From: Candidatus Neomicrothrix sp. UBA6944
GTDB lineage: Bacteria; Actinomycetota; Acidimicrobiia; Acidimicrobiales; Poriferisodalaceae
Assembly (NCBI GenBank): GCA_002448715.1
Contig: DJZU01000090.1
Span: 14,429-78,428 of the forward strand
Length of the DNA: 64,000 nt
Direction of reading: 5' to 3'
How positions within the stretch are numbered: the first letter of the stretch is position 1; the number at the start of each line of letters is the position of its first letter. Made by a program: the position numbers and the translations under genes. Under the pieces are notes generated by a model, which was given only the letters and a program-made list of their open reading frames with translations, was not told the origin of the DNA and ran no database searches. Shown in pieces: positions 44,733-51,426 of this stretch.

Positions 44733-45914
44733 ATGCCTGGCTCACTCATCGTCGCAGGGGCGCGCACCCCTATAGGTCGGTTTAATGGCGGATTGGCTAG
44801 TTTCGCCGGCGCTCAACTGGGAGCCCACGCCATTTCTCACGCATTACAACGCTCTGGAGTAAGCGGTGAGCAAGTCGATCACGTCATCATGGGGCAGGTC
44901 CTTCAAGCAGGCCAAGGTCAGATAACTGCTCGGCAAGCCGCAGTAGAAGCCGGTATCCCAATGAATGTGCCAGCTATCACGATCAATAAAGTCTGTCTGT
45001 CAGGACTGAATGCCATTTATTTGGCGGATCAAATGATTTCTTCAGGCGACGCCGACGTCGTTGTAGCTGGTGGGATGGAATCGATGACCAACGCTCCTTA
45101 CGTGCTTCCGAACGGTCGGAACGGCTTACAGATGGGTCACGGCGAGTTGCAGGACGCGATGATTCAAGACGGTTTGTGGTGCGCGTTCGATAACGGCCAT
45201 ATGGGTGATGGGACAGAGCGAGACGCGGCCAGTGCTTCGATAGATCGGTCAGCCATGGACGAGTTTTCTGCCCGGTCGCATGAGAGGGCAGCGGCGGCCC
45301 AAAAGGACGGAAAGCTTGAAGCCGAGATAGCAGCGGTAGAAATACCCCAACGAGGTGGCGATCCGCTGATCATCGATTCTGACGAGGGTGTCCGTCCTGG
45401 AACTTCGGCAGAAAGTCTGGCAAAGCTGCGACCCGCCTTTGCTGCCGACGGCGCGGTGACGGCCGGTAACGCTTCGCAAATTTCCGACGGTGGTTGCGCA
45501 GTGGTAATGGTATCTCCGGCGAAAGCTGAGGAACTTGGACTCGATTTTTCTGCTCGCGTCGTCAGCTACGGAATGGTTTCAGGACCCGACACGTCACTGC
45601 TCACTCAGCCTTCTCGAGCAATACAGCAAGCCCTTTCTAAAGTCGATCTGGAGCTCTCAGATATAGGTCTTTTTGAATTAAACGAGGCTTTCGCTGCTGT
45701 GGGATTAGCTGCTACCGATGATCTTGGCGTCAGTGATGAGATAGTGAATGTAAACGGTGGGGCTGTAGCACTTGGGCACCCAATTGGGATGTCCGGGAAT
45801 AGGCTCGCCCTCACGTTGATTAACGAACTCAGCAGAAGAGGCGGCGGATTTGGTGCTGCGGCTCTGTGCGGGGGCGGCGGTCAGGGCGACGCACTGATTT
45901 TAGAAGTCGCATAA
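44733..45914 (+). CDS. Acetyl-CoA acetyltransferase (thiolase)
   Basis: A 393-residue degradative/biosynthetic thiolase. The nucleophile Cys lies in I-N-K-V-C-L-S-G-L (near 88), the His in G-H-P-I-G-M-S-G (near 350), and the second Cys in A-L-C-G-G-G-G-Q-G (near 381). Start ATG 44733 has AAAGG upstream and gives the standard length; the open frame to 44652 is not used. Next to ccr, it probably makes acetoacetyl-CoA for the route to crotonyl-CoA. Confidence 0.94.
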   Translation: MPGSLIVAGARTPIGRFNGGLASFAGAQLGAHAISHALQRSGVSGEQVDHVIMGQVLQAGQGQITARQAAVEAGIPMNVPAITINKVCLSGLNAIYLADQMISSGDADVVVAGGMESMTNAPYVLPNGRNGLQMGHGELQDAMIQDGLWCAFDNGHMGDGTERDAASASIDRSAMDEFSARSHERAAAAQKDGKLEAEIAAVEIPQRGGDPLIIDSDEGVRPGTSAESLAKLRPAFAADGAVTAGNASQISDGGCAVVMVSPAKAEELGLDFSARVVSYGMVSGPDTSLLTQPSRAIQQALSKVDLELSDIGLFELNEAFAAVGLAATDDLGVSDEIVNVNGGAVALGHPIGMSGNRLALTLINELSRRGGGFGAAALCGGGGQGDALILEVA

Positions 45915-45988
45915 CTACTTGCGATCTCGATCATCTTGTAATGCTCTCGAAATGTTTGTAACGTAATTGCAAAGAGTCCATCTCTTAC

Positions 45989-46071
45989 GGATGTCGGAGT
46001 TGGCAGCTACGGGATTAGGTGACAATGTGCCCGCGACACATTGATCCGGGTAGTTCTCAGCTCCGGCATCC
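45989..46071. ncRNA. Candidate structured RNA in thiolase-recR gap
   Basis: The segment can fold as nested helices: outer GGATGTCGGAG/CTCCGGCATCC (11 bp with one G-U), inner CTAC/GTAG and GGAT/ATCC, and a terminal hairpin AATGTG-CCCGCGA-CACATT. A small hairpin AAGAG-TCCAT-CTCTT lies just outside (45972-45986). The strand is not determined; both transcripts could form it. No U-tract is seen. It is not a tRNA and I do not match it with a riboswitch class. Confidence 0.4.
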
Positions 46072-46094
46072 GCCCTCCCACTAGCACCTTGGGT

Positions 46095-46691
46095 CTAACT
46101 CTGCAGTTCGCGTCTTCCTTCCAGCGCACGACCCAGTGTTAACTCGTCGGCATATTCAAGGTCACCGCCTACTGGTAACCCGCTGGCGATTCGAGTCACC
46201 TTGATGCCAAGCGGTTGTAATTGGCGTGACAGGTACATGGCCGTCGCTTCGCCTTCGATATTCGGGTTGGTGCACAAAATTAATTCCTGAACCTCTTCGT
46301 CGGAGATACGTGACATCAACTCCCGGATGCGCAACTGCTCTGGCCCTATGCCCTCCATTGGGTTCAGCGCTCCTTGTAAGACGTGGTAGCGGCCACGGAA
46401 CCCAGCTCGCTCTAGGGCAACGACATCTTTGGGCTCTTCAACCACACATAATGAGCCTGTCTGTCGTTGCGGATCCGCGCAGAGTGCACACACATCACTT
46501 TCTGAAATGTTCCAACATTTGCTACAGAATCCGATTCGTTCTTTTACCTCAACAATGGCGGTCGCTAGTTGCTCCGCATCGCCCTTGGGCAGCTTGAGTA
46601 AATAGAAGGCGATTCTCTGTGCCGACTTGGGGCCGACGCCTGGCAGGCGGCCAAGCTCGTCGATTAGATCTTGTACTGGACCGTCGTACAC
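46095..46691 (-). CDS. recR: Recombination mediator protein RecR
   Basis: A 198-residue DNA-repair protein. The N-terminal helix-hairpin-helix contains [13 protein letters not shown], the zinc finger is C-S-K-C-W-N-...C-A-L-C (near 56-70), and the Toprim domain holds C-V-V-E-E-P-K-D and [11 protein letters not shown]. It works with RecO/RecF. It is last in dnaX-ebfC-recR, a conserved bacterial gene order. Confidence 0.96.
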   Translation of the reverse strand: MYDGPVQDLIDELGRLPGVGPKSAQRIAFYLLKLPKGDAEQLATAIVEVKERIGFCSKCWNISESDVCALCADPQRQTGSLCVVEEPKDVVALERAGFRGRYHVLQGALNPMEGIGPEQLRIRELMSRISDEEVQELILCTNPNIEGEATAMYLSRQLQPLGIKVTRIASGLPVGGDLEYADELTLGRALEGRRELQS

Positions 46692-46697
46692 GTCGCT

Positions 46698-47018
46698 CTA
46701 CACCTCTCCATCAATCTGAGCGGGGGCGCTCATCCCTGTAATTGCTGTCGCTTGCGCGTTGCCGCATCGGCGTAATGCGTCGCGGAAAGCAGCGGCTACG
46801 AGGTCTTCGAGCATGTCAATTTCGCTGGTATGCACTGCATCAGGGTCAATATGTACCTTAAGAACCGTACCGTCAGCACGCATTCCAACCTTTACCGCGC
46901 CGCCACCAGCAGATCCTTCAACAACCGTCGAAGAGATTTCTTTCCGCTGCTCGGTCAACTGTTCTTGCAGTTCTTGTGCTTGCCTCAAAAGCTGTTCAGA
47001 AGACATCGACTCGGTCAT
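46698..47018 (-). CDS. ebfC: YbaB/EbfC nucleoid-associated protein
   Basis: A 106-residue dimeric DNA-binding protein. The N-terminal helix L-R-Q-A-Q-E-L-Q-E-Q-L and the strand G-A-V-K-V-G-M-R-A-D-G-T-V-L-K-V-H-I-D-P are typical. I use ATG 47018, which follows the dnaX stop; the open frame to 47111 lies within dnaX. recR starts six bases after its stop. Confidence 0.92.
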   Translation of the reverse strand: MTESMSSEQLLRQAQELQEQLTEQRKEISSTVVEGSAGGGAVKVGMRADGTVLKVHIDPDAVHTSEIDMLEDLVAAAFRDALRRCGNAQATAITGMSAPAQIDGEV

Positions 47019-47031
47019 AGCCGTGGCACTC

Positions 47032-48723
47032 TCACTTTCCAGTTTCTTTATCTGAGGCCACAGCGCCGGGAAATGCCTCAAGTACCCGGTCGACACTCGA
47101 CGGGCCTCCATCGCTCGCTACTTCGAATTCTGCAGGGTCAACTATCTCTTCTTCAGAAGTTGATTGGATCTGGTCATTGCTTTCGGGCGTTTTTCCTTCG
47201 CTGGCGATTAGCTCAACTTCGACTGAGGTATTGAGCATCTCTCTAAGGGCTTTTTCGATATCGCCTTTGAGTTGTTCGCATCGCTCCCGATGTATTTCGT
47301 TAGGCAGTTCGAAACGTATACACCCGTTGGCTACGTCTATAACTTTCGCTACTTGAAATCGAGCCCGCGCTTTAGCAGTCAAGACCGGGAGAACCTTGTG
47401 TTGCCATACGTCGGATACCTGAGCTATCGACAAGTCCTTTGGGGTCTCAGCGGCACGATTCTCGTCCGGCTGCGGACCACCTTGAGATTGAGCTGGACTC
47501 GTGTTGTCCTCCAGTGGAGGAGGTGGAACAGGGGCAGCTTCGGGTTTAGGTGCAGCGGTTTCCGGCTCTTCTAGGGGTTGAACAGCTGCAAGTGCTGCGC
47601 GTGCCTGTTCGGCAGGCTTAGTCCCTGGTTCCCGATGACTCGTCGAACCCTCAGACGTGTCTTGGGTAGTTCCGGGCTGTGTTGATTCAGCAAAAAGTCG
47701 GACCATCGCCAAATCAAGAACTAGTTGAGGGTCCGGTGACTGGCGAATGTCTACAAGAACCCGGCCTAGCAGTTCTAGGGCGCGGACATTCATCGCTCGG
47801 GTCATGCGGGACGCGATATCAGCAAGTGCTGGTAACTCCGCTTCGCTGATCCGCCCTGAATTAACTCCTGCCCCGGCAAGAAATACGTCCCGCAATTTTC
47901 TGGTCGCGCGATACGCGAGATCCTTAGGGTCGACACCGGCGTCGATGGTCATCGCGACCGCTGTCAGTGCTTCTGTGAGATCTTGATTAGCGATGGCCTC
48001 AACCAGAGCATCTACCGATCCTCGACTTTCTGGAATCCCGCCAGCTGTCACAACCTGGTCCAAAGCTGACAACGTGTCTCGAACCGAACCAGCGCCGCGC
48101 TCAACGACATACTCAACGACCGCGGAGTCGACTTGTAGTTCAGCTCGTTCTGCGATGTCTTCAACGTGGTCGCTGAGAAGTCGCGCGGGGACCAATGTCA
48201 GTTCGACGTGCTGTGTCCTACTGCGAATGGTGGGTAGCACTTTCTGTGGATCAGTGGTCGCCAGAATAAAAATGACATGCTCTGGAGGCTCTTCGAGTGT
48301 TTTGAGAAGAGCGTTGGATGCAGCCGTCGTAAGCATGTGAACTTCATCAAGAAGGTAAATCTTTCGCTTTCCGGGACTACCGAGAGCAGCGTTAGCTGTG
48401 ATTTCCCTAATGTTGGCGACATTGTTGTTAGAGGCGGCGTCCAACTCAACTAAATCCATGGAATTACCCAACTCAAAGGCAACGCAGCTCTCGCAAGCTC
48501 CACATGGTTCACCGTTCCCCGGAGGCTCAAGACAATTCAGGGCTTTAGCAAGTATGCGCGCCGTCGAGGTTTTACCTGTCCCTCGCGGACCACTGAGCAG
48601 ATAGGCATGACCAACTCTGTCTTCGATCACTGCGTTCCGGAGCGCGGCTACTAAATGTTCTTGGCCGATAACTTCTGAAAAACTTTGGGGTCGAAAGCGT
48701 CGATACAGAGACTGGTACACCAT
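47032..48723 (-). CDS. dnaX: DNA polymerase III gamma/tau subunit
   Basis: A 563-residue clamp-loader ATPase. Walker A is G-P-R-G-T-G-K-T-S (near 45), the zinc site is C-...C-G-A-C-E-S-C (near 64-80), Walker B-like L-L-D-E-V-H follows, and S-R-T-Q-H-V-E-L holds the sensor/Arg-finger S-R-T. The segment 370-430 is Pro/Ala/Glu rich and links to a tau-type tail. I saw no A-rich slippery heptamer at the usual place. TAGCAT lies nine bases before the start. Head of dnaX-ebfC-recR. Confidence 0.95.
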   Translation of the reverse strand: MVYQSLYRRFRPQSFSEVIGQEHLVAALRNAVIEDRVGHAYLLSGPRGTGKTSTARILAKALNCLEPPGNGEPCGACESCVAFELGNSMDLVELDAASNNNVANIREITANAALGSPGKRKIYLLDEVHMLTTAASNALLKTLEEPPEHVIFILATTDPQKVLPTIRSRTQHVELTLVPARLLSDHVEDIAERAELQVDSAVVEYVVERGAGSVRDTLSALDQVVTAGGIPESRGSVDALVEAIANQDLTEALTAVAMTIDAGVDPKDLAYRATRKLRDVFLAGAGVNSGRISEAELPALADIASRMTRAMNVRALELLGRVLVDIRQSPDPQLVLDLAMVRLFAESTQPGTTQDTSEGSTSHREPGTKPAEQARAALAAVQPLEEPETAAPKPEAAPVPPPPLEDNTSPAQSQGGPQPDENRAAETPKDLSIAQVSDVWQHKVLPVLTAKARARFQVAKVIDVANGCIRFELPNEIHRERCEQLKGDIEKALREMLNTSVEVELIASEGKTPESNDQIQSTSEEEIVDPAEFEVASDGGPSSVDRVLEAFPGAVASDKETGK

Positions 48724-48732
48724 TAGTGGGTG

Positions 48733-48738
48733 ATGCTA
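48733..48738 (-). promoter_or_regulatory. -10-like element TAGCAT before dnaX
   Basis: TAGCAT on the minus strand lies nine bases before the dnaX ATG. No Shine-Dalgarno in between, so a very short or absent leader is expected. Confidence 0.35.
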
Positions 48739-48782
48739 CTTGCGTGCCGCTGCGCTGAGGGGCAAGTAACCTAAGAGCGCGT

Positions 48783-48788
48783 TATCGT
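48783..48788 (+). promoter_or_regulatory. -10 element TATCGT of the SRP RNA gene
   Basis: TATCGT is seven bases before G48796, the first base of the closing SRP helix. No good -35 is seen. Confidence 0.45.
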
Positions 48789-48795
48789 TCCACGT

Positions 48796-48897
48796 GGCGG
48801 CCGGGTCCTGTGCAACAGCGTCCCGTGAATCGAGTCAGGGCCGGGAGGCAGCAGCTCTCAGCGGATTTCGCTGTGTGCCGCAGATCACCTGGTCGCC
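48796..48897 (+). ncRNA. ffs: Signal recognition particle RNA (4.5S, small bacterial type)
   Basis: About 102 bases. The closing helix is GGCGGCCGGGT paired with ACCTGGTCGCC (two G-U), inner helix ACAGCG/CGCTGT, and the tip carries GTCAGGGCCGGGAGGCAGCAGC, with a GGGA loop and the AGCAG internal-loop bases that bind Ffh. Location beside dnaX and tadA is the same as in B. subtilis. A tRNA-Ser starts 18 bases downstream on the same strand. Confidence 0.92.
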
Positions 48898-48915
48898 TCG
48901 TGGGACGATGACCAG

Positions 48916-49006
48916 GGAGAGTTGCCAGAGCGGACGAATGGGCTCGCTTGGAAAGCGTGTGAGGTCTAACCGGCCTCCGTGGGTTCGAATCCCACACTCT
49001 CCGCCA
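48916..49006 (+). tRNA. tRNA-Ser(GGA)
   Basis: A 91-base class II tRNA with encoded CCA. Acceptor GGAGAGT/ACTCTCC, anticodon arm CGCT-TTGGAAA-AGCG type giving GGA (Ser, UCC/UCU), a long variable arm (GTGAGGTCTAACCGGCCTC region), and T-arm GTGGG-TTCGAAT-CCCAC. Its last base (49006) is also the A of the tadA ATG. Probably co-transcribed with the SRP RNA upstream. Confidence 0.97.
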
Positions 49007-49452
49007 TGAAGCTTGAAGAAGCGATGGGGCTCGCCCTTGAAGAAGCTCAAAAGGCACTCGAACACGAAGACGTTCCGGTAGGTGCTTTGGTAATCGTGGA
49101 CGACACGGTTATTGCCTGCCGACACAACGAACGTCAGCTAACAGGCGACCCAACGGCTCATGCTGAAATCTTGGCGTTAAGAGACGCTGCTGCGGAATTA
49201 GGAAGCTGGTATCTCGACGAAGCAACGCTGGTCACGACCTTAGAACCATGCCCCATGTGCGCTGGCGCGGCACTCAACGCCCGCGTTTCGCATGTGGTCT
49301 TCGGAGCGCATGACCCTAAGGCCGGAGCAGCTGAAACGTTGTACAACCTTTTGGCCGATCCTCGACTTAACCACCAAGCGCGAATTACCAGCGGTGTGTT
49401 AGCCGACAACTGTGGTGCGATTCTGTCAAAGTTCTTCGCTGACAGACGTTAA
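49006..49452 (+). CDS. tadA: tRNA-specific adenosine deaminase TadA
   Basis: A 148-residue deaminase that makes inosine at the wobble position of tRNA-Arg(ACG). The zinc ligands and proton shuttle are H52-A53-E54 and P81-C82-P-M-C85. The start is ATG 49006, whose A is the final base of the tRNA-Ser CCA; the earlier in-frame Met lies inside the tRNA. There is thus no 5' leader of its own: the message must come from the tRNA transcript, and processing of the tRNA 3' end would either produce a leaderless mRNA or destroy the start codon. A second tRNA-Ser faces it from the other side. Confidence 0.93.
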   Translation: MKLEEAMGLALEEAQKALEHEDVPVGALVIVDDTVIACRHNERQLTGDPTAHAEILALRDAAAELGSWYLDEATLVTTLEPCPMCAGAALNARVSHVVFGAHDPKAGAAETLYNLLADPRLNHQARITSGVLADNCGAILSKFFADRR

Positions 49453-49480
49453 ATCCTGGGGTCGAACCGGAGATTTTCTT

Positions 49481-49570
49481 TGGCGGAAGGTGTGGGATTC
49501 GAACCCACGGTGACCCGGAGGCCACAACGGCTTTCGAGGCCGCCCCATTCGTCCGCTCTGGCAACCTTCC
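49481..49570 (-). tRNA. tRNA-Ser(CGA)
   Basis: A 90-base class II tRNA on the minus strand with encoded CCA. Acceptor GGAAGGT/ACCTTCC, anticodon loop CTCGAAA giving CGA (Ser, UCG), long variable arm, T-arm GTGGG-TTCGAAT-CCCAC. Its first 30 bases and its T-arm nearly match tRNA-Ser(GGA) at 48916, so the two form an inverted pair around tadA. Confidence 0.97.
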
Positions 49571-49577
49571 GTGTGTG

Positions 49578-49583
49578 AGCATA
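49578..49583 (-). promoter_or_regulatory. -10 element TATGCT of tRNA-Ser(CGA)
   Basis: TATGCT on the minus strand ends seven bases before the mature 5' end of the tRNA, so transcription may begin at or next to base 1 of the tRNA. Confidence 0.45.
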
Positions 49584-49710
49584 TCTCTCGACGCTTCTCT
49601 CACCATCAACCAGAACATCTATATCTGCTGCTGTTCACCGTGGAGTGGTTTCCGGCCTAATGTCATTTGGAATGAACACCAGCATGCGATCTATTAGCTG
49701 AGCTTCGAAG

Positions 49711-50952
49711 ATGACGGAGAGACACACCTGGTCAGTCGGGGACCTCTGTGAAGCAATTCGGGACACCTTCTCAGCTGTTTTCCCTGAAGAGATATGGCTA
49801 GAAGGCGAAATTGTGGGTCTTAACGTCGCTTCTTCCGGTCACGTTTATTTCGATCTGATCGAGCCCGAGTCCGAGGGGAGCCGCGTCGACAAAATGGCGG
49901 TTGCTCTGTGGAAGGGACGCCGGCAAGGAGTCGAGAGCGTTTTAGCTCGGGCTGAAGCTGGTCCGTTGATTGACGGGATACGAGTACGGATTAGGGGAGA
50001 GCTTTCCTTTTACGCGCCTCAAGGTCGAGTTCAGCTCCTGATGACTGCTATCGATCCGAATCACACATTGGGGCAACTCGCAGTAGATCGTGAACGAGTT
50101 TTGAAGTCCTTGTCCATGGCCGGTCTGTTGGACGCAAATCGTGCTCTGAAAGTGCCATTAGTTCCTCTCCACATCGGTTTGATCACTTCTGATGGAAGTG
50201 CCGCGTACAACGACTTCGTAAATGAAATTTCTTCGAGTCCTTATCCCTTCAGGATTTCTCTCGTTCATTCTGCGGTACAAGGGGCTGAAGCAGAAAGTGG
50301 GTTGATAACAGCGATTGAGACCCTGGGCGATGTCGACGTTGATGTGATCGCAGTTGTGCGAGGCGGTGGGGCGCGGACCGACCTCATGGCATTTGATCTC
50401 GAAAGCGTCGCTACTGCAGTAGCTAAATCACAACGCCCCATTGTTTCGGGGATAGGTCATGAGATTGACCGATCGGTAGTCGACGAGGTTGCTCATACTG
50501 CGTTCAAAACTCCAACGGCCTGCGCTGCTGCATTAGTACAGACTGTCGCGGCTTTTGACCAAAACCTCGACTTGTCGGCGCGGCGCATCGTCAATCTCGC
50601 GGTAACTAGCCACGACCGGGCCACCGAGGCCATTTCCTATTCTGTGAGAGCCATCGGCGACCGGACCCGCAGAACCCTCGACATCAGGGAAGAGCGATTA
50701 GCTGCAGCCACCGGCCGTTTGTCAGATCTGGGCTTGATGACAATCCGTCGCAATTCGCAACGGTTGGACCGAATTTCTGATTTGCTTCGCGCCCTTCATC
50801 CCGATCGAATATTGGCCCGCGGATTTTCAATTACTCGCGATCACGATGGTGAGATAGTCCGAGACAGCGTCTCCCTCGGGAGCACATTGTTTAGTGAAAC
50901 AGCCGATTTGTTAATCACCAGCACAGTCAGTGAATCGAACACGCGAAAGTAA
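49711..50952 (+). CDS. xseA: Exodeoxyribonuclease VII large subunit
   Basis: A 413-residue nuclease subunit. N-terminal OB-fold includes W-L-E-G-E-I-V-G and S-G-H-V-Y-F-D-L, the catalytic domain has I-G-L-I-T-S-D-G-S-A-A-Y-N-D-F, V-V-R-G-G-G-A-R-T-D-L and V-S-G-I-G-H-E-I-D, all typical. With XseB it degrades single-stranded DNA. GAAG stands shortly before the ATG. xseB follows after nine bases. Confidence 0.94.
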   Translation: MTERHTWSVGDLCEAIRDTFSAVFPEEIWLEGEIVGLNVASSGHVYFDLIEPESEGSRVDKMAVALWKGRRQGVESVLARAEAGPLIDGIRVRIRGELSFYAPQGRVQLLMTAIDPNHTLGQLAVDRERVLKSLSMAGLLDANRALKVPLVPLHIGLITSDGSAAYNDFVNEISSSPYPFRISLVHSAVQGAEAESGLITAIETLGDVDVDVIAVVRGGGARTDLMAFDLESVATAVAKSQRPIVSGIGHEIDRSVVDEVAHTAFKTPTACAAALVQTVAAFDQNLDLSARRIVNLAVTSHDRATEAISYSVRAIGDRTRRTLDIREERLAAATGRLSDLGLMTIRRNSQRLDRISDLLRALHPDRILARGFSITRDHDGEIVRDSVSLGSTLFSETADLLITSTVSESNTRK

Positions 50953-50961
50953 GGAGTCAAT

Positions 50962-51165
50962 ATGACAGACGAGGAACTCACCTTCGAAGCTGCTACGCAA
51001 GAGTTAGATTCAATTCTCGAAAAACTCGACGGAGATGATGTGAACATCGACTCACTTGCTGTCGACCTACAACGAGCCTCACACTTAATCGAGTGGTGCC
51101 GAACGCGTTTAGAAACCACACGAGTTGAGGTGGAGCGAATTGTGACCGACCTTGACGACAACTAG
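50962..51165 (+). CDS. xseB: Exodeoxyribonuclease VII small subunit
   Basis: A 67-residue acidic helical protein. T-F-E-A-A-T-Q-E-L-D-S-I-L-E-K-L-D near the N-terminus and L-I-E-W-C-R-T-R-L-E-T after it match XseB, which coats the arms of XseA. AAGGAG precedes the ATG. Directly after xseA; a large hairpin follows. Confidence 0.92.
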   Translation: MTDEELTFEAATQELDSILEKLDGDDVNIDSLAVDLQRASHLIEWCRTRLETTRVEVERIVTDLDDN

Positions 51166-51191
51166 GTCTTCACTCAAAGGATCTAAAAGAT

Positions 51192-51229
51192 GTGAGCCGA
51201 GGGAGTCGGTGGGTTCTCCCTCGGCTCAC
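51192..51229 (+). terminator. 14-bp perfect hairpin after xseB
   Basis: GTGAGCCGAGGGAG and CTCCCTCGGCTCAC pair fully around a 10-base loop, 26 bases after the xseB stop. There is no U-tract, so this may stop transcription poorly or mark a processed 3' end. The gap 51166-51420 also contains GCTGAAA/TTTCAGC (51330-51360) and CGCTC/GAGCG arms; no gene is seen in it. Confidence 0.6.
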
Positions 51230-51426
51230 GGAACGCTCTCAGATCGGTGGGAGATCCGGAGCGCACGCCTTCCAACTCTTAGAAGCTGAGTAGCGACTCT
51301 GTTGTAAAGATTTTGTTTGACGCAAAAGACGACGCTGAAACAATGCGGCTGCCCTCTTTCAGCCGGCTGGATCTTATCTAACCGCTAGCGTGATGCAATT
51401 GATATAGCCGCTAATTCGAGGTGCAC

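Noticed and set aside
45989..46071. tRNA-Sec (selC) candidate, because selA-selB are in the window and an 8-bp acceptor-like stem is possible
   Set aside because: The stem continues to 11 bp with no T-arm between, there is no TCA anticodon loop, and no CCA or T-loop consensus.
47032..48723. Programmed frameshift in dnaX to make a short gamma form
   Set aside because: No A-AAA-AAG-type heptamer at the expected place; only GAAAAAG near 47250, late in the gene and in the wrong phase.
48835..49125. Minus-strand ORF across SRP RNA and tRNA-Ser
   Set aside because: It reads through two RNA genes and the tadA start; the usual spurious translation of tRNA sequence.
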